Shown here: piece after piece, positions 9,596-18,407 of the stretch
How positions within the stretch are numbered: the stretch's first letter is position 1
How the letters are laid out: every line of letters starts with the position of its first letter
Assembly (NCBI GenBank): GCA_902530745.1
Contig: CACABO010000001.1
Span: 62,001-126,000, forward strand
Length of the DNA: 64,000 nucleotides
Direction: 5' to 3'
Source of the DNA: an uncultured Alphaproteobacteria bacterium
GTDB taxonomy: Bacteria; Pseudomonadota; Alphaproteobacteria; HIMB59
Translations under genes and position numbers: made by a program
Notes under the pieces: model-generated
What the model was told of the DNA's origin: nothing
The model's database searches: none
What the model saw: only the letters and a program-made list of their open reading frames with translations

Positions 9596-10345
9596 ATGAA
9601 AGTTTTAGTTGCTGTCAAAAGGGTCGTTGATTACAAAGTGCAGATTAGAGTAAAAAGCGACAATAGTGGAGTAGAAACACAAAATGTTAAAATGTCTGTT
9701 AATCCACCAGATGAAAATGCCATTGAAGAGGCAGTAAAGCTTAAGGAACAGGGTCATGCGAATGAAATAATATCTGTATCTATTGGAGATGACAAATCTC
9801 AAGATGTTTTAAGAACATCCATGGCTATGGGAATTGATAGGTCTATATTGGTAAAAAGTCAAAATACATTAGAGCCATTAGCAGTTGCTAAAACATTAAA
9901 AAAAATAATTGACAAAGAAAAACCAGATCTCGTTTTAATGGGTAAACAAGCTATTGATGATGACTCAAATCAAACAGGTCAGATTTTATCTGCATTATTA
10001 AATTGGCCACAAGGATGTTTTATTTCAAATTTAAAAATTGAAAATAGTAAAGTTTTTATATCAAGGGAGATAGATGAAGGTATTGAAAACCTAGAAACTT
10101 CACTTCCAGCTGTTTTAACATGCGATTTAAGATTAAACACACCAAGGTTTGCCTCTCTTCCAAATATAATGAAGGCCAAAAAAAAACCTCTTGAGACAAT
10201 TGATATTGACACTCTTGGAATTGATACATCATCAAAAATTAAAACCTTAAAAGTAATTGAGCCTCCAAAAAGAAAAGCAGGGATTATGGTTAATGATGTT
10301 AAAGAATTGGTTCAAAAACTAAAATACGAGGCAAAAGTAATTTAA
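9596..10345 (+). CDS. etfB: Electron transfer flavoprotein beta subunit EtfB
   Basis: 249 aa from the ATG at 9596. The ORF track extends 11 codons upstream to a TTG, but EtfB proteins begin MKVLVAVKRVVDYKVQ, exactly as here. Family features include the MSVNPPDENAIEEAV segment, the AMP-binding-region pattern MGKQAIDDDSNQTGQ and the conserved C-terminal RFASLPNIMKAKKKP with the ETF recognition region. Forms the soluble ETF heterodimer with EtfA, whose ATG follows its stop with no gap. Accepts electrons from acyl-CoA dehydrogenases and dimethylglycine/sarcosine dehydrogenases, both of which are encoded within a few kb. Confidence 0.96.
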   Translation: MKVLVAVKRVVDYKVQIRVKSDNSGVETQNVKMSVNPPDENAIEEAVKLKEQGHANEIISVSIGDDKSQDVLRTSMAMGIDRSILVKSQNTLEPLAVAKTLKKIIDKEKPDLVLMGKQAIDDDSNQTGQILSALLNWPQGCFISNLKIENSKVFISREIDEGIENLETSLPAVLTCDLRLNTPRFASLPNIMKAKKKPLETIDIDTLGIDTSSKIKTLKVIEPPKRKAGIMVNDVKELVQKLKYEAKVI

Positions 10346-11299
10346 ATGTCTGTACTAGTTGTAGCGGAACATGATAACAAAAATTTAAAATCATCAACTC
10401 TTAATACTATTAGTGCTGCCGAAAAATTAAGCGAAGATATTCATCTTTTAATTTTAGGGAATAAAATTGAAGATCTAGCTAAAAGTTCAAAATCAATACA
10501 GTTAGTTAAAAAAGTAATTTTTTGTGATCATGAGAAATTAGAAAATCAAATACCAGAATTATCATCTCCTATAATTTCTAATTTAGCTGAAAATTATTCA
10601 CACATTTTAGCACCTTCTAGTACATTCGGAAAAAATCTACTACCTAGAGTATCTGCTCAGTTAGATGTCACTCAAATAAGTGATATCATAGGTATAGAGT
10701 CCCAAGATACTTTTATTAGACCTATTTACGCGGGAAACGCTATTTCTTATGTTCAAACAGATCAAAAAATTAATTTAATGACTGTCAGGCCCACTTCTTT
10801 CGAAAAATGTGAAGAAGTAGGGGGTGATGCTGTTTTAGAAAATATTACTTTCATTGATTCAGAGGCTAAAACAACATTTGTAAGTAGAGAAGTATCAAAG
10901 AGTGACAGACCTGAATTGGGTAACGCTCGAGTGGTTGTATCTGGAGGTAGAGGACTAGAAAACTCTGATAATTTTAAACTTTTATATGATTTAGCTGATA
11001 AACTTAATGCAGCTGTTGGGGCGTCGAGAGCTGCTGTTGACTCAGGGTATATTGGCAATGAATACCAAGTCGGACAAACTGGTAAAATGGTTGCTCCTGA
11101 GCTTTATATTGCCGTAGGTATATCCGGTGCAATACAGCATTTAGCGGGTATGAAAGAAAGTAAAGTCATAGTCGCTATTAATAAGGATTTAGAGGCACCA
11201 ATATTTAATATAGCTGACTACGGACTTTCTTCGGATTTATTTCAAGCAATACCTGAAATTATTAAAGAGTTAGATCTACTTAATCAGATAGAATCGTAA
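10346..11299 (+). CDS. etfA: Electron transfer flavoprotein alpha subunit EtfA
   Basis: 317 aa, normal size. The FAD-binding C-terminal domain carries [46 protein letters not shown] and [10 protein letters not shown], all diagnostic. Starts directly after the etfB stop and is followed 22 bases later by the ETF-quinone oxidoreductase gene, so all three form one electron-transfer operon. The complex carries FAD and AMP in the cytosol and delivers electrons to the membrane ETF-QO. Confidence 0.96.
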   Translation: MSVLVVAEHDNKNLKSSTLNTISAAEKLSEDIHLLILGNKIEDLAKSSKSIQLVKKVIFCDHEKLENQIPELSSPIISNLAENYSHILAPSSTFGKNLLPRVSAQLDVTQISDIIGIESQDTFIRPIYAGNAISYVQTDQKINLMTVRPTSFEKCEEVGGDAVLENITFIDSEAKTTFVSREVSKSDRPELGNARVVVSGGRGLENSDNFKLLYDLADKLNAAVGASRAAVDSGYIGNEYQVGQTGKMVAPELYIAVGISGAIQHLAGMKESKVIVAINKDLEAPIFNIADYGLSSDLFQAIPEIIKELDLLNQIES

Positions 11300-11321
11300 T
11301 ATTTAATATATAATCAATATT

Positions 11322-12959
11322 ATGAGCGAAGTGCAGAGAGAAGAATTAAATTACGACATAGTAGTAGTTGGAGCTGGTCCAGCTGGTTTATCAACAGCAA
11401 TTAAACTAAAACAACTCGATACGAATTTGTCTATTTGCGTTCTAGAAAAAGCATCTGAAGTCGGGGCTCATATTTTAAGTGGTAATGTTTTTGAAACTAA
11501 GGCTTTAGATGAGCTCATTCCAAATTGGAAAGAACTTAATAGTCCAATCAAAACATCAGTAACTTCAGAAGATTTTTTATTTTATACAAAAACTAAAAGT
11601 ATGAAGGTGCCAAACTTTTTTTTACCAAATGTTTTAAAAAATCATGGAAATTACATAATTAGCTTATCTAATCTTTGTAAGTGGTTAGGTGAATTTGCAG
11701 AAAACTTAGGAGTAGAGATTTTTCCAGGATTTGCAGCTAGTAAATTACTTTATGATAAAGATCAAAAGGTAGTTGGTGTTCAAACAGGTGATATGGGTTT
11801 AGACAAAGATTTTAAACCTAAAGATAATTATGAACCTGGGATTAATATCAAAGGTAAAGTTACAGTTTTATCAGAAGGATGTAGAGGTCACCTGGGAAAA
11901 GAGGTTCTTAAAAAATTTAATTTAGACTCCAACAACAAATCTCCTCAACAATACGGTATAGGCTTTAAAGAAATTTGGGAGATCAACTCTGAAAATCACC
12001 AACTTGGTAAAGTATCACATAGTGTGGGATGGCCTCTTGAAAGTGATACATATGGAGGTAGTTTTTGCTATCATGCTGAAAATAATCAAATATACCTAGG
12101 TTACGTAATCGGTTTGGATTATAAGAATCCATACCTTTCTCCTTATGATGAATTTCAACAGTTTAAAACTCACCCTGATATCAAAAAATTATTAGATGGT
12201 GGAAAAAGAATTTCTTATGGTGCAAGAGCTCTAATAGAGGGAGGATTGCAGAGCCTTCCACAAATGCATATGCCTGGGGCATTATTGATAGGATGTGATG
12301 CAGGTACTCTAAATATGCCAAAAATTAAAGGATCACATACCGCAATGAAAAGTGGAATAATTGCTGCAGAAGTCATCAATGATCATATAAATAGCCATAA
12401 AGAACTGTCAGAGTATGAGTCAAAATTTAAAAACTCATGGGTATTTGAAGAATTATACAAAGCAAGAAATGTAAAGCCCAGTTTTCAATGGGGCCTGATA
12501 CCAGCAATGATTTTTACTGGATTAGATCAAAAAATATTTGGAGGTAAACTTCCCTTTACCCTTCAACATAAGCACGCTGATCATGAGTCTTTGATCCCAG
12601 CTAAAAAAGCAAAAAAAATTACCTATCCTAAATATGATGGTGTTATTACTTTTGATAAACCCAGCTCAGTTTATCTATCAGGAACTAACCACGCAGATGA
12701 TCAACCTAACCATTTGTTACTTAATGATAAAGATCTGTCAACTAATTTTACTATTGAAGAATATGACGAACCTGCCCAAAGGTATTGCCCTGCAGGTGTG
12801 TATGAAGTTGAATTTGATAATGACCTCCAAAAAAAAATTTTAAAAATTAATTCTCAAAATTGTATTCATTGTAAGACATGCGATATTAAAGAACCTTCTC
12901 AAAATATTGAGTGGGTAACTCCTGAGGGTGGGGGTGGACCTATTTACTCTGGGACCTAA
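11322..12959 (+). CDS. Electron transfer flavoprotein-ubiquinone oxidoreductase
   Basis: 545 aa membrane-associated flavoprotein that passes electrons from ETF to ubiquinone. N-terminal FAD motif VVVGAGPAGLSTAIKL, then GAHILSGNVF. The C-terminal [4Fe-4S] domain has RYCPAGVYEV followed by NCIHCKTCDIKEP, supplying four Cys, and ends with the conserved WVTPEGGGGPIY. Same operon as etfBA. Ends convergently with an unknown gene, overlapping it by 4 bases. It links the demethylating dehydrogenase and the acyl-CoA dehydrogenase of this block to respiration. Confidence 0.96.
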   Translation: MSEVQREELNYDIVVVGAGPAGLSTAIKLKQLDTNLSICVLEKASEVGAHILSGNVFETKALDELIPNWKELNSPIKTSVTSEDFLFYTKTKSMKVPNFFLPNVLKNHGNYIISLSNLCKWLGEFAENLGVEIFPGFAASKLLYDKDQKVVGVQTGDMGLDKDFKPKDNYEPGINIKGKVTVLSEGCRGHLGKEVLKKFNLDSNNKSPQQYGIGFKEIWEINSENHQLGKVSHSVGWPLESDTYGGSFCYHAENNQIYLGYVIGLDYKNPYLSPYDEFQQFKTHPDIKKLLDGGKRISYGARALIEGGLQSLPQMHMPGALLIGCDAGTLNMPKIKGSHTAMKSGIIAAEVINDHINSHKELSEYESKFKNSWVFEELYKARNVKPSFQWGLIPAMIFTGLDQKIFGGKLPFTLQHKHADHESLIPAKKAKKITYPKYDGVITFDKPSSVYLSGTNHADDQPNHLLLNDKDLSTNFTIEEYDEPAQRYCPAGVYEVEFDNDLQKKILKINSQNCIHCKTCDIKEPSQNIEWVTPEGGGGPIYSGT

Positions 12960-13447
12960 TTAAAGTCGTATTCAAAGTTTTGCGAAGTTGCATTGATATT
13001 TACTAATTTAGCTCCATGCTTTATATGAAAATGTGTTGCAATAGGTGTCAAAGGAGAAAGTGTGATAAAGCGATCTATATTTTTCATCTCATCTTTAACA
13101 AGCTTTTTTGTTGTAAAAATAGTTTGTTTACCTGCTCCTCTTTTTCTTGACCAAACAGTATAGGCTACAGCAATGTTTGCGTTTTTTTCATGAAAAGCAT
13201 TTTTGCTCATTAAGTCTAATTCTTTCATTGTTTGTGGTACATCGTTACAGAATGCAAGGCAAATAAACCCCTCAACATCTTCATTAGATTTTAATCCATA
13301 AATCTTGCGGCCATACGAGGTGCGAAATTCATTGTCAATGTCTGGTCTGATTGGATCTTCGCTAGTATCCACTGAGTCTAACTCAACTAATTCTGCCTTT
13401 GAAAGCCAACTAAAAAAATTACTTAATTTATTTTTAAATTTTTCCAA
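12956..13447 (-). CDS. Unknown protein, possible GNAT-fold acyltransferase
   Basis: 163 aa and not recognised with confidence. No signal peptide or membrane segment. The C-terminal half has an alternating strand/helix pattern with AVAYTVWSRKRGAGKQTIF and a later FITLSPLTP segment, which recalls the GNAT-like acyltransferase half of malonyl-CoA decarboxylase (ITLSPIP). This is a weak resemblance, not an assignment. Only 1 base separates its start from the end of the acyl-CoA dehydrogenase gene on the same strand, so the two are an operon and a CoA-linked role would make sense. Confidence 0.5.
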   Translation of the reverse strand: MEKFKNKLSNFFSWLSKAELVELDSVDTSEDPIRPDIDNEFRTSYGRKIYGLKSNEDVEGFICLAFCNDVPQTMKELDLMSKNAFHEKNANIAVAYTVWSRKRGAGKQTIFTTKKLVKDEMKNIDRFITLSPLTPIATHFHIKHGAKLVNINATSQNFEYDFN

Positions 13448-13448
13448 A

Positions 13449-15212
13449 CTACAACCATTGATGCTTCATAGCTAAAACATCCTCATCACCATTTAAAATT
13501 ATGGAAGCTAAACTATCAATTTTTGGCAAAATACTTGATACATAAATGCTTGATGTAACTATTTTTGCGTCCAGAAATTCATTATCAATTTCACCTTTAT
13601 CTTTTAATTCAAGTGATTTTTTGGCAGTTTTAATCATCATCCAACCTCCAAAAATATAACCTAACATCATTAAAAAATTTACACTCGATACAGCAGGTCT
13701 TTTTTTATTGTTGGATGTAGAAACAATGTGCTCAACAACTTTTTTTGCAGAGTCAATTGAACTATCCATTTTTTTACATAACTCTTTTAATCGATCTGAA
13801 CTCGTAGATTCTTCTGTATCAGTTTTAATTTCATCAATTAATTCTAATATGCTTTTACCATTGTCTCGAAGCGTCTTCCTAAAAACTAAATCATTTGCTT
13901 GAATTGCAGTGGTGCCCTCGTATATAGGGAGGATTCTAGCATCTCTATAATGTTGTGCGATTCCTGTTTCTTCAATAAAACCCATGCCACCATGAATTTG
14001 AATAGCATTTGATGTAATCTCAAGTGACCTTTCAGTCAGCCACCCTTTGATAATTGGTATCATTAAAGATGATTTTGTTTCCCAATATTCACTCTCATCT
14101 GACTTAGTCATATCCAAAGCAAAAGCTCCATAAATTGCAAGAGCTCTCATAGCTTCGATTTCTGATTTCATGGTCGAGGACAATCGAAGCACATCTGGGT
14201 GATGAATAATAGGATCGCCTTTCTGACCATCAATTGGAACTCCTTGAACTCTATCAAAGGCATACATTTTAGATTGTTGGTAAGCTCTTTCAGAAACAGC
14301 AAGTCCTTGTACTCCAACTGAAAACCTCGCATGGTTCATCATTTCAAACATAATATTTAAACCCTGATTTTCTTCTCCAACTAAATAACCAATTGCTCCA
14401 TCCTTTTCACCAAACTGTAAAACCGCAGTAGGGGAACCTTTAACACCAAGTTTTTTTTCAATAGACAAACAGGTTACATCATTTTTTTTGCCAATACTGC
14501 CGTCATCATTTGGAATAAATTTAGGAACAAGAAAAACAGAAATACCTTTATTACCCTCTGGCGCTTCAGGTGTTCTGGCTAAAACCAAATGAATAATATT
14601 CTCAGATAAATCATGTTCCCCATAGGTAATATAAATTTTTTGTCCATAAATTTTATAATGACCATTTTCTTTTATGGCTTTAGTTTTAATCGTAGAAAGG
14701 TCTGTCCCGGATTGTGGTTCAGTTAAATTCATTGTACCTGTCCAATGACCTGATGCTAATTTTGGTATATAAAAGTCTTTTTGATCTTCTGATGCTGATT
14801 TTTGCAATGCATATATCAAACCTTGTGTTAGTAGGTGGCAAAGCGCCAATGACATATTAGAACTATGCCAAATCTCATTAACAGCGGCAGATAAAGTAAC
14901 TGGTATCTGTTGACCACCAAATTTTTCTTTGGCCTCTAAGCCAAACCACCCACCATCTCTTAAACTCTCATAAGCCTCTTTGTAGCCTTTAGGAGTTACG
15001 ACTTCACCATTATCGAGTCTTTTTGAGCCCTCATGGTCTCCTGAAAGGTTACAAGGGTCTAATACTTCAGAAGCTATTTTTCCTGCCTCTTCAAGAACAG
15101 CTTCAACTAAATCATCAGAAAATTCAGAATAATCACTAACTTTATTAAGTTTGCCTAAATCTATTAAATTTTTAATTACAAAATTTAAGTCTTTAATTGG
15201 AGCTTCGTACAT
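13449..15212 (-). CDS. dmdC: DmdC-like acyl-CoA dehydrogenase
   Basis: 587 aa, clearly longer than ordinary acyl-CoA dehydrogenases (about 390 aa) and matching the long DmdC/AcdA-like subgroup with an extra C-terminal domain. Seen: GTMNLTEPQSGTDLS (FAD/substrate loop), ARFSVGVQGLAVSERAYQ, IQIHGGMGFIEE and RILPIYEGTTAIQA, where the Glu of YEGTT is the catalytic base. DmdC dehydrogenates 3-methylmercaptopropionyl-CoA in DMSP demethylation. The long subgroup also includes medium/long-chain enzymes, so the DMSP role is inferred. Electrons would go to the adjacent ETF/ETF-QO. In an operon with the downstream 163 aa gene. Confidence 0.68.
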   Translation of the reverse strand: MYEAPIKDLNFVIKNLIDLGKLNKVSDYSEFSDDLVEAVLEEAGKIASEVLDPCNLSGDHEGSKRLDNGEVVTPKGYKEAYESLRDGGWFGLEAKEKFGGQQIPVTLSAAVNEIWHSSNMSLALCHLLTQGLIYALQKSASEDQKDFYIPKLASGHWTGTMNLTEPQSGTDLSTIKTKAIKENGHYKIYGQKIYITYGEHDLSENIIHLVLARTPEAPEGNKGISVFLVPKFIPNDDGSIGKKNDVTCLSIEKKLGVKGSPTAVLQFGEKDGAIGYLVGEENQGLNIMFEMMNHARFSVGVQGLAVSERAYQQSKMYAFDRVQGVPIDGQKGDPIIHHPDVLRLSSTMKSEIEAMRALAIYGAFALDMTKSDESEYWETKSSLMIPIIKGWLTERSLEITSNAIQIHGGMGFIEETGIAQHYRDARILPIYEGTTAIQANDLVFRKTLRDNGKSILELIDEIKTDTEESTSSDRLKELCKKMDSSIDSAKKVVEHIVSTSNNKKRPAVSSVNFLMMLGYIFGGWMMIKTAKKSLELKDKGEIDNEFLDAKIVTSSIYVSSILPKIDSLASIILNGDEDVLAMKHQWL

Positions 15213-15215
15213 AAC

Positions 15216-16259
15216 TTATATATATACTTTTCTTAAGTTCCTGCCTAAAGAAATTAAAATCTCGTGTTCATTAGTCCCAGTTTCGTATGCAATTCTCTCA
15301 TATCGTTGATTACTTCCAATTATTTCGACAGGTTTACCCAGATACAATTTGTTATTGGGAACTTTAGACACATCAATCGTGATCAAGTCCATTGAAACTC
15401 TTCCTAAAATTCTACATTGAAATTTATCTATATAAACAGATGCTTTATTACTTCCGCTTCTAAGAAATCCATCAGAGTAACCAAAATCTATTGTTGCAAC
15501 TTTTAAGTCTCTTTTAAGTTTGTAAGTTTGGCTATAGCCAATTGAATTTCCTTTTCTGACATTTTGAACTTGTAATATAGGTGAGTAAATACTCATAACC
15601 TGTCTTAAGTTAAATCTTTTTTTATAGAAAGGATTAATTCCGTATAGACTTTTTCCAGGTCTTACATAATTTAAATGATATTGCTTTCCTAAAAAAATTC
15701 CAGATGAATTAGCTATGCTTAAAGGTAAATTAAAATTTTTATTTAGGTCAATAAGTTTATTTAATTGTTTATTTGACTCATTTTTTTTTAAATCATCTGC
15801 AGAAGATAGGTGAGACATTAAAAAAATAATATTCTTTTTATCGATTAAATTAGAATATTTTTCAAGTTCGCTTGACTGCAATCCAAGACGATTCATTCCA
15901 GTATCAATATGCAAAACGTACTTAAGTTTTTGTGAAGTTTTTAATAAGGATAATTGATCGACATTATTAACAATAGGAATTATTTTATATTTTTTTATTT
16001 CTTTTAAATCATTGTTTGAAATCACACCTGATAAAAGGTAAATATTTATATTCTTAAAATTTTCTCTCAGTTTGATAGCATCATCTAACCTAGCAACATA
16101 AAAATCTTTACATTTATTCGTTTTTAATATTTTACAACATTCCAAAAGGCCGTGCCCATAGCCATCACCTTTTATTACGCTTATAATCTTTGAATTACCT
16201 GAAAACTTATCGATTTGCCTGTAATTATGCGACAGATTTTCTTTACTCACAAAAATCAT
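15216..16259 (-). CDS. alr: Alanine racemase
   Basis: PLP enzyme making D-alanine for peptidoglycan. 347 aa from the ATG at 16259, which gives the usual beginning (MIFVSKENLSHNY); the ORF track start at 16304 adds 15 Lys-rich codons and falls inside a putative IclR operator. The PLP-lysine motif is ISVIKGDGYGHG rather than the common VVKANAYGHG. The second catalytic Tyr is likely in SIGYSQTYKL, and GRVSMDLITIDVS and FGYSDGFLR are conserved. No strong ribosome binding site precedes either start. Divergent from tmoX and 3 bases downstream of dmdC on the same strand. Confidence 0.88.
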   Translation of the reverse strand: MIFVSKENLSHNYRQIDKFSGNSKIISVIKGDGYGHGLLECCKILKTNKCKDFYVARLDDAIKLRENFKNINIYLLSGVISNNDLKEIKKYKIIPIVNNVDQLSLLKTSQKLKYVLHIDTGMNRLGLQSSELEKYSNLIDKKNIIFLMSHLSSADDLKKNESNKQLNKLIDLNKNFNLPLSIANSSGIFLGKQYHLNYVRPGKSLYGINPFYKKRFNLRQVMSIYSPILQVQNVRKGNSIGYSQTYKLKRDLKVATIDFGYSDGFLRSGSNKASVYIDKFQCRILGRVSMDLITIDVSKVPNNKLYLGKPVEIIGSNQRYERIAYETGTNEHEILISLGRNLRKVYI

Positions 16260-16294
16260 TTTTTTATTGATTTTTTGGTTTTTTTTAAAGACTA

Positions 16295-16313
16295 GTTGTT
16301 TCATATTATGGAT
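16295..16313. promoter_or_regulatory. Putative IclR operator, degenerate copy, upstream of tmoX
   Basis: GTTGTTTCATATTATGGA (16295-16312) is identical over 18 bases to the copy upstream of mgdA at 25622. Only the right half-site is degraded here (GGATTT instead of GGAACA). It lies 72 bases before the tmoX ATG, where an operator would be expected, and just upstream of the preferred alr start on the other strand. Binding by the IclR protein encoded at 33779 is inferred. Confidence 0.5.
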
Positions 16314-16384
16314 TTTAAGGCTTCAACCTTGTTGTCTTATGCCCTATATTACTTCTACTATTATAATAGATATAGGAGGAGTAA

Positions 16385-17326
16385 ATGAAAAAGTTTATTT
16401 CATTATTTTACGCTCTAGTCCTGTTTGCTGGTTTTACAACTGTAGCAAAAGCAGCAGACCCGATTAGAATTCCAGTTTTAAACTGGTCAAGCCAAATCGT
16501 TATGGCTAACGTTATGGCACAAGCTTTTGAAGAGCTTGGTTATGATGTTGAATTAGTCCCTGCTGAGTCGGCAACAAGATATGAAGCTGTAAGAGTAGGT
16601 GAACTTCACGTTGCTCACGAAACTTGGGAGTCAACAATGGCACTGCCTTTTTATGAAGCTATGGACAAAGGTGGATTAATTGATGCTGGAAGTCACGACC
16701 TTATTACTTTTGAAGAAATGGGTGTTCCTAACTGGGTAATCGAAGATGGATTATGTCCTGGTCTTCCAAGCTGGGAAGCACTTAAATCTCCAGAGTGTGC
16801 AGCAAACTTTGCAACACCAGACTCTGAAGGTAAAGGTAGATGGTTAGAAGGTCCTTATGAGTGGCACACAGAAGTTATGCCTAACAGACTTAAAGGTCTT
16901 GGTATAGATGATTTATGGATGGTAAAATTTGCAGGTACTGCAGATGCATTATGGGCTGAATTAGAAGCAGCTAAAAAAGAAGGAAGAGGCACAATTATCT
17001 TTAACTGGTCTCCAAACTTTACAGATGCAGCTGGTTTTACTTTCATTGAATTTCCTCCATACTTCGAGGGATGTAGACTAGAACAAGGTGGTTCTTTAGA
17101 GACTACTGGTTGTGGTTCTCCAAAAGGTTGGCTTAAAAAAGCTGCTCACATTAAGTTCCCAATCACTCATACATCTGCATATAAGTTCTATACAAAAATG
17201 GAATTTACAGCACCTAACATTGGTGAAATGGCAAACTACGTTGACAACGAAGGCATGACTCATGCTGAAGCTGCAACTGCATATATTGCAAATAATAGAG
17301 ATCAAATCGATCTATTTATGAAGTAA
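16385..17326 (+). CDS. tmoX: TMAO-binding periplasmic protein TmoX
   Basis: 313 aa substrate-binding protein of a betaine-type ABC importer. A clear signal peptide spans residues 1-23, with likely cleavage after AKA. The mature part begins ADPIRIPVLNWSSQI and is rich in Trp and Tyr (HETWESTM, GVPNWVI, FNWSPNF), as in quaternary-amine binding pockets. AGGAGGA lies 4 bases before the ATG, a strong site suiting an abundant protein. First gene of tmoX-tmoW-tmoV followed by tdm, a set known from roseobacters and SAR11 for trimethylamine N-oxide uptake. Glycine betaine or choline remain alternatives, but the directly linked TMAO demethylase favours TMAO. Confidence 0.85.
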   Translation: MKKFISLFYALVLFAGFTTVAKAADPIRIPVLNWSSQIVMANVMAQAFEELGYDVELVPAESATRYEAVRVGELHVAHETWESTMALPFYEAMDKGGLIDAGSHDLITFEEMGVPNWVIEDGLCPGLPSWEALKSPECAANFATPDSEGKGRWLEGPYEWHTEVMPNRLKGLGIDDLWMVKFAGTADALWAELEAAKKEGRGTIIFNWSPNFTDAAGFTFIEFPPYFEGCRLEQGGSLETTGCGSPKGWLKKAAHIKFPITHTSAYKFYTKMEFTAPNIGEMANYVDNEGMTHAEAATAYIANNRDQIDLFMK

Positions 17327-17339
17327 TATTTCTAATTTG

Positions 17340-17367
17340 AATTCCTCCCTCTTTTGAGGGGGGAATT
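17340..17367 (+). terminator. Stem-loop between tmoX and tmoW (partial terminator or mRNA stabiliser)
   Basis: AATTCCTCCCTC and GAGGGGGGAATT form a 12-base-pair stem (one G-T pair) with a TTTT loop, followed by a T-rich stretch. It sits 13 bases after the tmoX stop and 27 bases before tmoW. In ABC importer operons such hairpins usually let the binding protein be made in excess over the ATPase and permease. Read-through must occur because tmoW has no other obvious promoter. Confidence 0.75.
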
Positions 17368-17393
17368 AATTTTATTTTAGGAAAGATTAATTT

Positions 17394-18407
17394 ATGTCAC
17401 CAACTATTAGCTGTTCATCTGTCTATAAAATTTTTGGTAATAATGCTCAGACACTTTTATCTGAAAGTGGAGGGAATGTAGATGCCAAAAAATTTCAAGA
17501 AGCAGGGTGCATAGTTGGCGTTAACAATGCTTCTTTTGATGTAAATCAGGGAGAAATGCTTGTAGTTATGGGCCTCTCCGGATCAGGAAAATCAACATTA
17601 CTAAGGTGTATATCTAGATTAACAGACGCAACTTCTGGTAAAATTTTAATTGATGGTGAGGATATTTGCTTAATGAATAATAAGCAATTAATCGAACTTA
17701 GAAGAGAAAAGATGGGAATGGTATTTCAAAATTTCGCTCTTCTTCCACATAAAACAGTTTTAGAAAATATTGCTTTTCCGCTTCAAGTAAAAGGAGTCAC
17801 TACTGAAAATAGTATTCATAAAGCACTTGAAATGGTTGAGCTTGTAGGCCTAAAGGGTAGAGAAAATTACTTTCCAAGAGAACTCTCTGGTGGACAGCAA
17901 CAAAGAGTTGGAATTGCGCGGTCATTAGCAGTTGAACCTGATATTTGGTTTTTAGATGAGCCTTTCTCTGCGCTTGATCCTCTAATTAGAAAAGAAATGC
18001 AAGACGAGTTTTTGAGACTCCAGTCTGTTTTGAATAAAACAATTATGTTTGTCACTCATGACTTTGACGAAGCATTGAGGCTTGCTGATAGAATAGCTAT
18101 TATGAAAGATGGAATAATAGAACAATTAGACAAACCAGATAATATAGTTTTAAATCCTGCTACTGACTATGTTAGGAAATTTACTGAGGATGTCCCTCGT
18201 GAAAAAGTATTGAAGATAGAGTCAATCATGGATGCCACTGATCCACATGCCTCCGGAGAAATAGCTGTTAAAAAAGATGATATTATAGAAACCGTAGCAG
18301 AAAAAATTTTAAATAGTAAAGAAATTATTAAAGTTGTTGATGGTAAAAATTCAGTAGTTGGCTCTATAAACCCTTCTAAAGTTATAAAAGTTTTATTCGG
18401 TGGATAA
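17394..18407 (+). CDS. tmoW: TMAO ABC transporter ATPase TmoW
   Basis: 337 aa ProV-type ATPase. Walker A is GLSGSGKST (about residues 60-68), the signature ELSGGQQQRVGIARS follows, and Walker B is IWFLDEPFSALDP, then the H-loop FVTHDFDEAL. It has the N-terminal extension of about 50 residues seen in glycine betaine-type ATPases and a short C-terminal tail. Follows tmoX after a stem-loop and overlaps the permease gene by 8 bases. Energises TMAO import at the inner membrane. Confidence 0.88.
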   Translation: MSPTISCSSVYKIFGNNAQTLLSESGGNVDAKKFQEAGCIVGVNNASFDVNQGEMLVVMGLSGSGKSTLLRCISRLTDATSGKILIDGEDICLMNNKQLIELRREKMGMVFQNFALLPHKTVLENIAFPLQVKGVTTENSIHKALEMVELVGLKGRENYFPRELSGGQQQRVGIARSLAVEPDIWFLDEPFSALDPLIRKEMQDEFLRLQSVLNKTIMFVTHDFDEALRLADRIAIMKDGIIEQLDKPDNIVLNPATDYVRKFTEDVPREKVLKIESIMDATDPHASGEIAVKKDDIIETVAEKILNSKEIIKVVDGKNSVVGSINPSKVIKVLFGG

